Assembly: GCA_023264735.1 (NCBI GenBank)
Contig: JAHFVD010000070.1
Span: 1-36,131 of the forward strand
DNA length: 36,131 nucleotides
Origin: Mycobacterium sp.
Lineage (GTDB): Bacteria; Actinomycetota; Actinomycetes; Mycobacteriales; Mycobacteriaceae
Direction: 5' to 3'
In this document: positions 1-8,090 of the stretch, piece after piece
Layout of the letters: each line of letters opens with the position of its first letter
Position numbering within the stretch: the stretch's first letter is position 1
The notes under the pieces: generated by a model
What the model was told of the DNA's origin: nothing
Database searches by the model: none
Seen by the model: the letters and a program-made list of their open reading frames with translations, nothing else
Position numbers and translations under genes: made by a program

Positions 1-2
1 CA

Positions 3-1463
3 GTTCTGCCCGGAGCGCCGGAACACCGGATCAACGAGGGTGCGATGGACTCGTCGCTATGGCGGACGACCACCATTGCTCGCGACCTGGAGCTCACTCG
101 CTACGGCTTGTGCGAACTCGAAATCGATACGCCTTACGCGTTCCTCGACAGCGACGGCAGCTCGCTGTGCATCCACCGGGATCCGGTGCGCACCGCCGAG
201 GAGGTTGGCCGGTTCAACCGGGCGGACGGCCGCGCTTACCTGGAACTGGCCAACGCGCTCGAGGCGGCGATGAACATCGCAGTGCCGTATATGAACAGCA
301 ATCCGTTGCGCCCGGATCTGCCCGAGATCGCCAGCGGAGCGTTCCGATCCGCACGGCACCCCCGGCGATTCGGGCCGCTGACTGAGTTCTTGACTACGTC
401 CCAGGCGGAGTTCATCGACAGCCGCTTCTCTGATCATCGCATCAAATCCCTGTTGGCAGCCGTTCCGTGCTTCGCGCCGATCGGTGCGGATGGGACTGCC
501 TGGGTCCTCATCTATTTCGGGCTCATCCACCGCGTCGGGGTCGGTCGATTCCAGGGCGGCACCGGCGCGATCACTGACGCGCTGGCCCGTTGCTTTGCCG
601 ACGCAGGCGGATCGATCAAGCTCGATGCCGCGGTCGAATCGATCGTGGTTCGCGGCGGCCGAGCCTGCGGCGTCCAGCTGGAATCCGGCGAGCAGCTCTA
701 CGCGCGCAATGTGGTGACCACCAACAATGCGGCAACGGTGCTTGGTCGATGGCTACCCGACGGTGCGCTGCCGGATCGCCTCGCCGAGCGAGTGCCCTAT
801 ATCCCGACCTCGTCCACGCACGCCTCCTCCTTCAAGATCGACGTCGCATTGAGCGGTCGCGTCGCGCTGTCGAATCATCAAATCAATCGTCACGACGACG
901 TCGACCTACGGCGACCGGCTCTGTGCCTGACCACTTTCGACGACCACGTGGCCGCGTGGAGTGCCTGCGCCCGCGGTGCCGTCGCTGATCCACTGCCCGG
1001 TTTCGCGATCCTTCCGACCGGGATGGATCCGTCACAAGCACCCGACGGTCAGGACACCTTCTGGTTCTGGTCCGGAATTGCGCCGGCGCACCCAGTCCGG
1101 CCCTGGCCGGAGCTCGCCGGCCCGACCGCGGAGAGCGTCCTCGGTGATGTCGCGAAATACCTCGACGGGCTCGACAAACTCGAGATCGACCGCCGCGTAA
1201 TGACACCCGAAGACATCGAAGCCCGGTTCCGCGCGCCTGACGGCAACGTCTATCACGTCGATCCGGTCGCCACCCGCTTCGGCCCGCTTCGACCACTGCG
1301 CGGCGCCGCCGGTTATCGCACGCCTGTCGAGGGACTGTTCCTCAGCGGCGCCAGCACCCATCCCAGCGCGGGGATCTGCGGCATACCCGGCCAACAGGCT
1401 GCCCGCGCGGTCCTACGTGGGCAGAAGGGCCGGATGTCTCTGCGCCGCAGGCTGTCCCGATGA
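3..1463 (+). CDS. Phytoene-dehydrogenase-like FAD oxidoreductase, 3' part (5' end outside window)
   Basis: The reading frame is open from the window edge. The residues before the first ATG (position 45) still align with the minus-strand homologue at 10431-12050: an APEHRIN stretch here matches APQHLIN there, followed by similar W-containing and RYGL segments. The gene therefore starts upstream and lacks its N-terminal FAD GxGxxG region in this window. The visible part covers the middle domain and the C-terminal FAD-closing segment (G-A-S-T-H-P-S-A-G-I-C-G-I-P-G near the end), typical of the CrtI/carotenoid-desaturase superfamily of amine-oxidase-like flavoproteins. Members oxidise or isomerise hydrophobic polyene or alicyclic substrates. 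No crtE/crtB genes are nearby, so carotenoid synthesis is not implied. Its stop overlaps the next start as ATGA (1460-1463), which suggests translational coupling. Confidence 0.85.
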   Translation, partial: VLPGAPEHRINEGAMDSSLWRTTTIARDLELTRYGLCELEIDTPYAFLDSDGSSLCIHRDPVRTAEEVGRFNRADGRAYLELANALEAAMNIAVPYMNSNPLRPDLPEIASGAFRSARHPRRFGPLTEFLTTSQAEFIDSRFSDHRIKSLLAAVPCFAPIGADGTAWVLIYFGLIHRVGVGRFQGGTGAITDALARCFADAGGSIKLDAAVESIVVRGGRACGVQLESGEQLYARNVVTTNNAATVLGRWLPDGALPDRLAERVPYIPTSSTHASSFKIDVALSGRVALSNHQINRHDDVDLRRPALCLTTFDDHVAAWSACARGAVADPLPGFAILPTGMDPSQAPDGQDTFWFWSGIAPAHPVRPWPELAGPTAESVLGDVAKYLDGLDKLEIDRRVMTPEDIEARFRAPDGNVYHVDPVATRFGPLRPLRGAAGYRTPVEGLFLSGASTHPSAGICGIPGQQAARAVLRGQKGRMSLRRRLSR

Positions 1464-2068
1464 GTGCGATGCGGATCGCGGAGGCCGCTACGGCTCCCGA
1501 TGACGAGGTCAGGCGAGGCCATATCCCGGGTGAGGCCGGGATCTGGATCTTCATCCTGGGCGACATGGGAGTATTCGCTGTTCTGTTCGGGACCTTCCTG
1601 GTGTATCGCGGCAAGGACGTCGCACTGTTCGATAGCTCCCAGTTGCACCTCAATACCACCTTCGGCCTCATCAATACGCTCCTGCTGCTGGTGAGCTCGA
1701 TGCTGGTGGTGCTGGCGGTATCCGCAGTTCGCCGGGGAACGCCCCGGCCCGCGCCACTGCTCATCGCCGGGGCAATCGGGTGTGGGGTCGCGTTCTCGGT
1801 CCTCAAGGTCGTCGAGTACGTCGACAAGATCGACGCCGGGATCACGCCCCAGACGAACACGTTCTACATGTTCTATTTCCTCCTGACCGGGTTGCATTGG
1901 TTCCATCTCATTCTCGGCTTGGCGGTGCTCAGCTATCTGCTTGTTTCCGCCCGCCGGAAACGCCACGATGCGCGCCAACTCGCATGGTTCGAAGGCGGCG
2001 GCTGTTTCTGGCACATGGTCGACCTGCTCTGGATCGCGCTGTTTCCCCTTATCTACCTTCTGAATTGA
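1460..2068 (+). CDS. Heme-copper oxidase subunit III-like protein (COX3/NorE type)
   Basis: This 202-residue protein has about five membrane segments (roughly residues 26-48, 66-90, 98-118, 136-163, 182-200). It carries the COX3 signatures near residues 137-152 (FYFLLTGLHWFHLILG) and 183-191 (FWHMVDLLW). It is short compared with the seven-helix subunit III of aa3 oxidase and closer in size to NorE-type proteins. Subunit III proteins bind no metal. They stabilise a catalytic subunit or aid its assembly, but no subunit I or II gene is present here. ATG 1460 overlaps the upstream flavoprotein stop; ATG 1469 is an alternative. Placement in a flavoprotein operon followed by a small subunit-IV-like gene suggests a membrane partner role for another redox enzyme. 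That role is inference. Confidence 0.85.
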   Translation: MSAMRIAEAATAPDDEVRRGHIPGEAGIWIFILGDMGVFAVLFGTFLVYRGKDVALFDSSQLHLNTTFGLINTLLLLVSSMLVVLAVSAVRRGTPRPAPLLIAGAIGCGVAFSVLKVVEYVDKIDAGITPQTNTFYMFYFLLTGLHWFHLILGLAVLSYLLVSARRKRHDARQLAWFEGGGCFWHMVDLLWIALFPLIYLLN

Positions 2069-2076
2069 GAGAACCG

Positions 2077-2379
2077 ATGGACACGATCGCACCCCTGCTG
2101 CGAACACGAACCAGCATTGTCTGGCTCGTTCTGATCCTCGCGACGCTGTTGACCTGGTCCCTGGGCGGTCGTCACCACACCCCGGGTATCGGCGGCGGGA
2201 GTTCGCTCGCCGGGTTCAGCATCCTGCTCATCGCCTTCATCAAGATCCGTTTCATCGGACTGTATTTCATGGAGTTGCGCCACGCCCCCATAGCACTCCG
2301 CGGCGCCTTCGAAGCCTATTGCGTCGTGACCTGCGGCGTCCTCGTCGTCATCTTCGGAATGTCCCAGCACATCGTTTGA
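2077..2379 (+). CDS. Cytochrome c oxidase subunit IV-like small membrane protein (NorF type)
   Basis: This 100-residue protein has three predicted membrane helices (about residues 13-29, 38-62 with the IKIRFIGLYFMELRHAP segment, and 76-96). The IRFxGxYFMELRxAP pattern is characteristic of the prokaryotic COX4/NorF family. ATG 2077 follows the COX3-like stop by 8 nt. A GAGAGAACCG stretch before it is a fair ribosome site. The pair COX3-like plus COX4-like resembles NorE-NorF, the accessory pair next to nitric-oxide reductase genes, but NorB and NorC are absent. A larger frame starting at 1780 merely extends backward through the COX3-like gene and was not used. Confidence 0.82.
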   Translation: MDTIAPLLRTRTSIVWLVLILATLLTWSLGGRHHTPGIGGGSSLAGFSILLIAFIKIRFIGLYFMELRHAPIALRGAFEAYCVVTCGVLVVIFGMSQHIV

Positions 2380-2405
2380 AATCTCTTCTGCGAGAAAGGC
2401 ACGCC

Positions 2406-3155
2406 ATGTCCACCACCTATCCTGCCCCCAGCACCGAGGAGGCTTCCCCGGCCGCAGCCGCGATCCGGCGCAGAGTGCACTACGCCTGCATCTGGGCCTG
2501 GCCGATCGCCATCATCGGTTTCGGAATTCCGTTCGTGTTCCTCGCCGGGTTCTTCCCGCCCCCGTCGCCGGGAGCGAGCGCTGCCGATATCGCGAAGTTC
2601 TACCTCGATAATCAGGCCTCGATCCGGATCGGGTTGATCGGAGCGCTGTTCGCATCGAGCTTTCTGCTGCCGTTCTACACCGTCATCTCGAAAGAGATGC
2701 GCAAGATCGAGGGTCGCGGCGCACTGCTGGCGCCGATTCAGTTCGGCGGAGCAGTCGTTCTCGTCGCCTTCTTCCAGATCATCTGCCTGTTCTGGCTATT
2801 GGCGAGTTTCCGGCCCGATATCAGCCCGGAGATCATCCGTGGTTTCAACGACTACGGGTGGCTGGTGTGGACCATGTTGATCCCCACCTACTCCATGCAA
2901 TACGTCTGCATGGCGATCGCCGCCTTCATGGATACCCGGCCGAACCCCACCTGGCCTCGCTGGGCTGCGTACATGAACTTGTGGGTCGCCACGATCGGCG
3001 CCGGCGGCGTCGCCGCCGTCTTCTTCAAGTCGGGGCCGTTCTCCTGGGATGGCATCGTCGGGATTTGGCTGCCGACGATATTTTTCGCGGTCGGTATGAC
3101 GGTGAACACCGTGTTGCTTTATCGCCGGGCCAAGATCGACTTCGCGACAGGCTAG
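2406..3155 (+). CDS. Unnamed six-helix membrane protein, copy A
   Basis: This 249-residue protein has six predicted membrane helices (about 27-49, 74-95, 108-133, 150-175, 186-206, 216-238). I know no named family for it. It shares diagnostic blocks with eight other loci in the window: FFPPPSP after helix 1, IRIG at 73-76, EMRKIEG at 97-103, FRPD at 135-138, DYGW at 149-152, PRWAAY at 184-189, and FFKSGPFSWDG at 206-216. ATG 2406 was chosen because a GAGAAAGG ribosome site sits 7 nt upstream and paralogues start a similar distance before helix 1. A frame open from 2319 overlaps the COX4-like gene. It is co-directional with the flavoprotein and COX3/COX4-like genes. Function is unknown; a membrane partner of neighbouring oxidoreductases is a guess. 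Confidence 0.88.
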   Translation: MSTTYPAPSTEEASPAAAAIRRRVHYACIWAWPIAIIGFGIPFVFLAGFFPPPSPGASAADIAKFYLDNQASIRIGLIGALFASSFLLPFYTVISKEMRKIEGRGALLAPIQFGGAVVLVAFFQIICLFWLLASFRPDISPEIIRGFNDYGWLVWTMLIPTYSMQYVCMAIAAFMDTRPNPTWPRWAAYMNLWVATIGAGGVAAVFFKSGPFSWDGIVGIWLPTIFFAVGMTVNTVLLYRRAKIDFATG

Positions 3156-3166
3156 GGTCACGTGGC

Positions 3167-3799
3167 ATGGCCGCAGTGAAAGCCACCGCCAGTGTTCGAG
3201 GTCGGGGACGACAGCTGCTGCTGACTGCTGCGCGTGACATCTTCGCCGAGCGTGGCTACAAGGGCACTTCCACGCGCGACGTCGCCGAACGTGCCGGGGT
3301 GTCGGAGGTGATGATCTTCCGTCACTTCGGCACGAAGGCAAACCTCTTTCAAGAAGCGGTCGTGGCCCCGTTCACCTCGTTCATCGAGAACTACTTGGCT
3401 GACTACCGCAGCCGCGAACACGGCGTACGCAGCCCCTATGAAGAAGGTCTCGACCTGTACACGGGCCTGTTCGAGGTCCTGAACGGCGAGCGTGAAGTTC
3501 TTCTCGCGCTGATGGCGGCCCGCCAATTCGACGACCTCCCACTGGAGGCGGCCCAACAAGTGGATCAGGCCTTCGCCGAGGTGCTCACCGTCATCGAGCA
3601 GGTTGTCGGAACCGAAGCGGTCGAACGGGGATTTTCCGGCTTCGACTTGGGGCCGACGGTGCGGGCGATGTTCGCGATGGTGTTATCTGTCGCTCTGCAC
3701 GGCGACTGGATGGGACTGCACGAGGACGCGGCCTACCGGCAGGTCATCGAGGCGATGACGACCCTCACCGTTCGCGGCCTTCAGGTGCCCGAGGCCTGA
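3167..3799 (+). CDS. TetR-family transcriptional regulator
   Basis: This 210-residue protein has a TetR N-terminal helix-turn-helix at about residues 17-60: LLLTAARDIFAERGY, then STRDVAERAGVSEVMIFRHF, then GTKANLF. The C-terminal ligand domain is unassigned. ATG 3167 lies 11 nt after the stop of the membrane protein. A longer frame from 2858 is antisense-like noise through that gene. It is probably the local regulator of the 1-3155 operon and is cotranscribed with it. The DNA of its last 20 codons is repeated at 9720-9779 as a decayed gene tail, so a relative of this gene once stood there. Confidence 0.9.
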   Translation: MAAVKATASVRGRGRQLLLTAARDIFAERGYKGTSTRDVAERAGVSEVMIFRHFGTKANLFQEAVVAPFTSFIENYLADYRSREHGVRSPYEEGLDLYTGLFEVLNGEREVLLALMAARQFDDLPLEAAQQVDQAFAEVLTVIEQVVGTEAVERGFSGFDLGPTVRAMFAMVLSVALHGDWMGLHEDAAYRQVIEAMTTLTVRGLQVPEA

Positions 3800-3843
3800 T
3801 TCACGCGCGGGCCCAGCCTTACCTGGAGCGAGTGCCGTCGAGC
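3740..3843 (+). repeat. Left copy of a 104-bp direct repeat flanking a 6-kb block
   Basis: This segment aligns by eye at roughly 85 % with 9720-9823 in the same orientation. It holds the last codons of the TetR gene and about 44 bp beyond its stop. Read on the minus strand, 3819-3842 encodes LDGTRSR and a stop, the same tail as the complete minus-strand TetR gene at 9799-10431. It is thus a relic of a convergent TetR pair whose minus-strand member is missing here. Confidence 0.75.
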
Positions 3844-3884
3844 GGACATCTAACCGATGCCACCGTCACACGCAAGCCGCTCGG

Positions 3885-5234
3885 TCATTCTCCGTACATT
3901 CTGACAAAGCCTTCCCGGCGGTATGCCAAGTCCGCCGCGCGTTGCTCTGGTGTGGCGGTGGCGGTCCCGTCGGGAAGGTATGCCATGACTTCGTCGAACG
4001 GGACCTTCCGCACCGTCGGTACGATGTTCTCTCGGGTGAAGTAATTACGAAAGAACATCTCGCCGTCGTTGTGGCCCGTCGTATCCAACCAGTTGGCTAC
4101 TCCTGGGTCGCGGAGCGACAGGACGAACCGGTACCCGCCATCGGCGTCTCGCACGGCCTGAGCGTTGTTGAGCGAAGTCTGATAGCGGCTGAATGGTAAT
4201 GCGCGCGACCAGGTGTCGCCGAGCATGAGCCCCCAATACGGGCTATCAGGCGCCTCGTTCATCTCGACTATCAGCGCATCGTCGTCCTCAATGGAGAACA
4301 CACCCTGTGCGTAGCGACTGAACGAACTTCCGCCGACGAAGGTCAGGCCCGGTTGCAGTGACATGGTATTGACCTGTCCATGTGAACCAGCCATGGCGAA
4401 ATCGTAGATCCCAATCGTGAACTCACGGATATAGATCCGCATCAACATCTCGGCTCGATGGATTCGTCTGGCCATGTCATCTTCGCTGAACTCCTCAGCC
4501 TCCGAGTACGCGCGGGAGACGGGATCCACGTGCTCGATCCGGTATTCACCGATGTCCTCGTTGCCGTACTTGGTGATCTGCGTCCGGATGTAGACGAAGT
4601 TCCAGTCGGAGTCCGAATCGAGCGGAATCCAGTTCCGCGCCTTCTTCGGTCCGCCGAGGATGATTTGGTAGGTGCCATCCCGCGCGATGTCTGCAATCTC
4701 GTTGAGATCGTGCATACCGACTGTCCTGCTGCCTGCCATGCCCAGTGATTCGTTGCAGACCTGAATCAACAAAAGGTCGTTCTCCCCCCGGCGACCGCTC
4801 AGCCGATACGTGCGGGCGCCGTCGAGGTACATCAAGCCGTAGTGCCAATCTGGCCCGACCAACCCAAGTGAGAACATGTCGTCATGCCACCCGGTGTTGG
4901 TGTGGATTCGGGGGGTGGCCAGCCGTGGCGCGACGGTCATGCAGTAAGCGATGGCCTGAACCTCCAGCATGATGTGAAACGCCTTCGCCCGATACCGCGT
5001 GTTGAGAAACATCGAGCTCTTCTCGAGCGAGTACCTGAGCTCATCTACGGCGGAATGGTAACTCTCCCAAGCTCGCCGGAGCTCCGGACTCGCCTGGGCG
5101 GGTTTGGCAGTGAGTGATGCAGGCGGCGCCTCCATCAGTTGCTGCCTCACCTTGCTACTTTCGTTTTCCGATACGTCGAACTTGGCGGCATTCGTGACGT
5201 CATCGGATGGCATTTGGTCATCACGCGTTGACAT
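3885..5234 (-). CDS. DUF1214-like protein, first copy
   Basis: This soluble-looking 449-residue protein has no signal peptide or membrane helix. The C-terminal third (about residues 335-425) resembles DUF1214-type domains: PYWGLMLGD, then SLNNAQAV, DGGYRFVLSLRDPGV, NWLDTTG and FFRNYF. A homologue lies at 8087-9424 with matching SLNNDQAV and NWIDTEG segments. The N-terminal part is charged and polar. The biochemical role of the family is not established to my knowledge. I chose ATG 5234 because GGGAGA lies about 8 nt upstream; a TTG start at 5249 would add five residues and swallow that ribosome site. The gene is divergent from the TetR gene at 5334, and the perfect palindrome at 5289-5306 between them is the probable operator. 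Confidence 0.75.
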   Translation of the reverse strand: MSTRDDQMPSDDVTNAAKFDVSENESSKVRQQLMEAPPASLTAKPAQASPELRRAWESYHSAVDELRYSLEKSSMFLNTRYRAKAFHIMLEVQAIAYCMTVAPRLATPRIHTNTGWHDDMFSLGLVGPDWHYGLMYLDGARTYRLSGRRGENDLLLIQVCNESLGMAGSRTVGMHDLNEIADIARDGTYQIILGGPKKARNWIPLDSDSDWNFVYIRTQITKYGNEDIGEYRIEHVDPVSRAYSEAEEFSEDDMARRIHRAEMLMRIYIREFTIGIYDFAMAGSHGQVNTMSLQPGLTFVGGSSFSRYAQGVFSIEDDDALIVEMNEAPDSPYWGLMLGDTWSRALPFSRYQTSLNNAQAVRDADGGYRFVLSLRDPGVANWLDTTGHNDGEMFFRNYFTRENIVPTVRKVPFDEVMAYLPDGTATATPEQRAADLAYRREGFVRMYGE

Positions 5235-5288
5235 GAAGCAATCTCCCAATTGAGGACGGACGTGGACCCTATGTCGAGGGAGTCACTG

Positions 5289-5306
5289 TCTGTCAGTTGT
5301 GACAGA
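5289..5306. promoter_or_regulatory. Perfect palindromic operator TCTGTCA-N4-TGACAGA
   Basis: TCTGTCAGTTGTGACAGA has 7-bp arms and a GTTG spacer, and lies in the 99-bp gap between divergent genes (3885-5234 minus, 5334 plus). It overlaps TTGTGA at 5298-5303, a possible -35 for the TetR gene. With TAGGTT at 5322-5327 as -10, transcription would begin at or next to ATG 5334, giving a possibly leaderless message. The regulator at 5334 is the likely binder. The symmetry is seen directly; the promoter calls are inference. Confidence 0.65.
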
Positions 5307-5333
5307 GAGCGCTACCTGAGATAGGTTGGACGG

Positions 5334-5954
5334 ATGGCTGACCTCGCCGCGACACTGCGCGACCAGCGCCGGCAGACGGCGATGAGTGAAATTGCCAATG
5401 TCGCGCTAAAGCTATTTTTGGACAAAGGCTTCGGCGAAACCAGCGTCGACGACATCGCCGCGGCGGCCGGATGCTCACCACGCACTTTCTACCGCTATTT
5501 CGGCACCAAGGAAGATGTGATGTTTCATGATCTTCCTGCGATGATTGACCGCCTCGATGAAATCCTCGAGGAGCACCTGGCCAACGGTCTGCCGTATTGG
5601 GACGCAATCACCGAGTCGCTGGTCGCTTTGGTGGGCCGGTTCGATCAAGCCACTCCGACGACGGTAGTCGCGCGGATGAACCTCTGGATGACAGAACCCC
5701 CGTTGCAAACGCGTTACATCCAGTACGTCGTAGCTGCAGAGTCGAAGGTTCGTGATCGACTGAGCAACTATCTGGAACCGGGCTCCGACTTGGGCGCGCT
5801 CATGGCAGTGGTAGCCATCGGCGCTTATCGGGTAACGATATTCACGCATTCGCTGCTCACTCCCGACGAGCTGTCAAGCCATTTGCGGCGATCGTTGGGC
5901 GTCGTCGGCGTCGCATTTGCCAACGAGTCGAAACGCCGACGATCAGGTCGCTGA
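5334..5954 (+). CDS. TetR-family transcriptional regulator
   Basis: This 206-residue protein has a clear TetR DNA-binding domain at about residues 17-63: IANVALKLFLDKGF, then SVDDIAAAAGCSPRTFYRYF, then GTKEDVM. The C-terminal half is helical and resembles the MftR-like C-terminal region seen in many mycobacterial TetR proteins. It is divergent from the DUF1214-like gene at 3885-5234 and ends 4 bp from the convergent membrane gene at 5959. The palindrome 5289-5306 in its promoter suggests autorepression and control of the divergent gene. It may also control the second DUF1214-like operon, since CTGTCA half-sites occur at 9508-9513 in that promoter region; this is weaker. Confidence 0.9.
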   Translation: MADLAATLRDQRRQTAMSEIANVALKLFLDKGFGETSVDDIAAAAGCSPRTFYRYFGTKEDVMFHDLPAMIDRLDEILEEHLANGLPYWDAITESLVALVGRFDQATPTTVVARMNLWMTEPPLQTRYIQYVVAAESKVRDRLSNYLEPGSDLGALMAVVAIGAYRVTIFTHSLLTPDELSSHLRRSLGVVGVAFANESKRRRSGR

Positions 5955-5958
5955 GCAT

Positions 5959-6753
5959 TTACGGCACCGGTGTCGCGCCACGCAGTCCAGTGCCGCCCAC
6001 TTCGCTCGAACTTTCAGCAAGTTGCGATTCTTGTTGATCGGCCTCTGCTTCTCGATTGATCGATTTGACGGTGTATACCAACATGATGATTATCCAAGCC
6101 CCATAGATCGCGAACGGTATCCAGTACGGGAAGATGCCGTTCCAACACCATGGCCCCGACTTGAAGAACGGGATCACGTTGTCGGGCACGAAGCTGAGCG
6201 CGACGAAGATGTTGAAGTATCCGAGCCATCGCGGGTACACCGGCTGCGGGCCACCGTCGACCAGGATCGCCACTCCGATGGCGATGAGCCAGGCGGTGAA
6301 AGCGACATAGGAAAAGACGAATGTCATCCAACCGAGATCGTTGAGGAGCAGGATCTGGCTCGCGTCCCGCTCTGGCCGAAACGCCGCCGTCTGCCAAAAC
6401 ACCCACGGGATGACGAAAATGAGCGAACCGGCCGCGAAGGAGGCAATTTGGGTATAGGTGAGCACCGGCGGCGAGTTCTCGATTCGACGCGTCTGCGCGG
6501 CGATCGCTGCCCCGAACGGTAGGAACACGATCACGCCCAGGAACGACAGCGCGAGTCCGAGTCGGATCGCACCGGTGTCTGTGCGGTATTGCTGGGCTAC
6601 CTGCTCCGCCGTCCTTGAGGGGGGGATCGGCGCGATGAAGCCGGAGTAGGTGAGACCACCGAATAGCAATAGCACCATCGGGACGGCGCACCAGATGCAT
6701 GCCAGCCGCAACTGACGGTTGATTCGTCTCTTCGCATGCACGTTGTCGTTCAT
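5959..6753 (-). CDS. Unnamed six-helix membrane protein, copy B
   Basis: This 264-residue paralogue of copy A has six predicted helices (about 18-40, 62-84, 101-122, 141-164, 177-197, 208-230). Shared blocks are APIPPS at 41-46, AIRLG at 62-66, TRRIE at 88-92, FRPERD at 125-130, NDLGW at 138-142, PRWLGYFNI at 174-182, and FFKSGPWCWNG at 196-206. The polar C-terminal tail (about 34 residues) is longer than in copy A. ATG 6753 has AAGGA 8 nt upstream. It is last in a minus-strand set after the second DUF1214-like protein and the sulfotransferase, 41 bp downstream of the latter. Function is unknown. Confidence 0.87.
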   Translation of the reverse strand: MNDNVHAKRRINRQLRLACIWCAVPMVLLLFGGLTYSGFIAPIPPSRTAEQVAQQYRTDTGAIRLGLALSFLGVIVFLPFGAAIAAQTRRIENSPPVLTYTQIASFAAGSLIFVIPWVFWQTAAFRPERDASQILLLNDLGWMTFVFSYVAFTAWLIAIGVAILVDGGPQPVYPRWLGYFNIFVALSFVPDNVIPFFKSGPWCWNGIFPYWIPFAIYGAWIIIMLVYTVKSINREAEADQQESQLAESSSEVGGTGLRGATPVP

Positions 6754-6794
6754 GTGCCGGTCCTTCCTGAACGGATTGATGTGAATGTGACGTG

Positions 6795-8090
6795 TTACTC
6801 GACGGGCACGTCGAAGCGCTCCTGATAGCGAGCAAACGCTTCCCGTACTCGGGCGACCGCCGCGTCCGAGCCAATGTCGAATTGATGCGCGGGCCTGTTA
6901 TCGCGCGGGTTCTCCTTCATGAATCGACTCATTGCCTCGCGTCCACTGTCTGTCAGCTCGATGCCAAAGTGGTCATACATCTTGCCTACCTGGCCAACTG
7001 GATCGGCGACCAAGTCGTGGAACAGCACATGCGCGATCTGATCCTGCGGAATCGCTCCGGAATCGAGGTGATCGATCACCGCGTTGAATCGTCCGGCCGC
7101 GAGGTCGGGGTCGGTCATGTACGCAAGCGAGACTGCGCTGAAGGGGTGATCGGACCGGCCCCATTGAATTGTCCCGACCACACTCACCAACGATGCGAGT
7201 GCCCGTACCGGGTCGCGGTGGGGCCAGATGAAGCATGCATCCGGAAATACTTTGAGCAGCTCGGACATTCGGTCGAGATGCATGGGGTCCTTGAGTACCC
7301 AATGCTTACGCGGGTTCTTCCATTGCAGGAGCTTGAGGACTCGTTCCAACCAGCGCAGCGCCGGCTCGACCGGCTGTTGGAAGATGTATGCGTCATAACT
7401 CGGGACCTGGCCCATGCAATCGAGCCACGTCGGCGACATAAAATTCATCGCCATCGTGACGTTGTCCTCCATGGGTATCGTCCCCGCAAACTCGTGCATG
7501 GCGGCGAAGGTAGGAGTGACGCGGTTCCACTGATCGATCAGCTTGTGTGCCTTCTCGATTCGCGCATCGGTCTGGTAGGTGGCGGACTCGGGTGGCGGGC
7601 ACGGGAGGACCAATTCCCAATGCAACGGCGCGCCGTTGTCGGGATGTGAGTTGAGCAGATTTTGCAGGAGCGTGGTTCCTGAGCGTCCCTGTCCGACGAT
7701 GATGAGCGGCTGGGTGATCTGCTCGTCAGCAATCTCGGGATGACGCGTGTAGGTCTCCTCGATTTGCAGTCGCGCTTCGAGCAATTGAAGGATTTCGGAT
7801 CGCGTTCGTATCCGACCCATCAGGTTCAGCTGGGCCTCTTCGTTCAGCGATTTGAGGAAGACTCGGAACGGTTCGCGCCAGTCGTCGGCGCCGAAATCGG
7901 ATAGGCCGGTGGATTCCATCGCGGAGTTCAGCAAAGACGCTTCATCGAGCGGTACGACCTGCTCGGCCTCCATGCAACAGCCCTCTTCGTTGATCCGCTG
8001 CACCCATTCCGGGCGCTGCGGCGGCTGCCACTCGAGCCGGTGGTCGGCCTGCTCGGACGGCCGTTCCTGAATCACGTTGTGATCGGTCAT
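6795..8090 (-). CDS. PAPS-dependent sulfotransferase family protein
   Basis: This 431-residue protein has the 5'-phosphosulfate loop IIVGQGRSGTTLLQNLL (GQGRSGTT at 133-140) and the downstream 3'-phosphate-binding region with HWVLKDPMHL and FIWPHRDPVRALASL. Both are typical of the bacterial Sulfotransfer_3 group that is expanded in mycobacteria. Such enzymes move sulfate from PAPS to hydroxyl groups of lipids or small molecules; some members of this group may have other roles. The first 120 residues are an extra helical N-terminal region. Its ATG overlaps the stop of the DUF1214-like gene as ATGA (8087-8090), so the two are probably translationally coupled. A hydroxylated hydrophobic acceptor would fit the neighbours, but the acceptor is unknown. 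Confidence 0.85.
   Translation of the reverse strand: MTDHNVIQERPSEQADHRLEWQPPQRPEWVQRINEEGCCMEAEQVVPLDEASLLNSAMESTGLSDFGADDWREPFRVFLKSLNEEAQLNLMGRIRTRSEILQLLEARLQIEETYTRHPEIADEQITQPLIIVGQGRSGTTLLQNLLNSHPDNGAPLHWELVLPCPPPESATYQTDARIEKAHKLIDQWNRVTPTFAAMHEFAGTIPMEDNVTMAMNFMSPTWLDCMGQVPSYDAYIFQQPVEPALRWLERVLKLLQWKNPRKHWVLKDPMHLDRMSELLKVFPDACFIWPHRDPVRALASLVSVVGTIQWGRSDHPFSAVSLAYMTDPDLAAGRFNAVIDHLDSGAIPQDQIAHVLFHDLVADPVGQVGKMYDHFGIELTDSGREAMSRFMKENPRDNRPAHQFDIGSDAAVARVREAFARYQERFDVPVE

Noticed and set aside
1460..2379. Nitric-oxide reductase locus
   Set aside because: Only NorE/NorF-like accessory proteins are visible; no NorB or NorC sequence is in the window.
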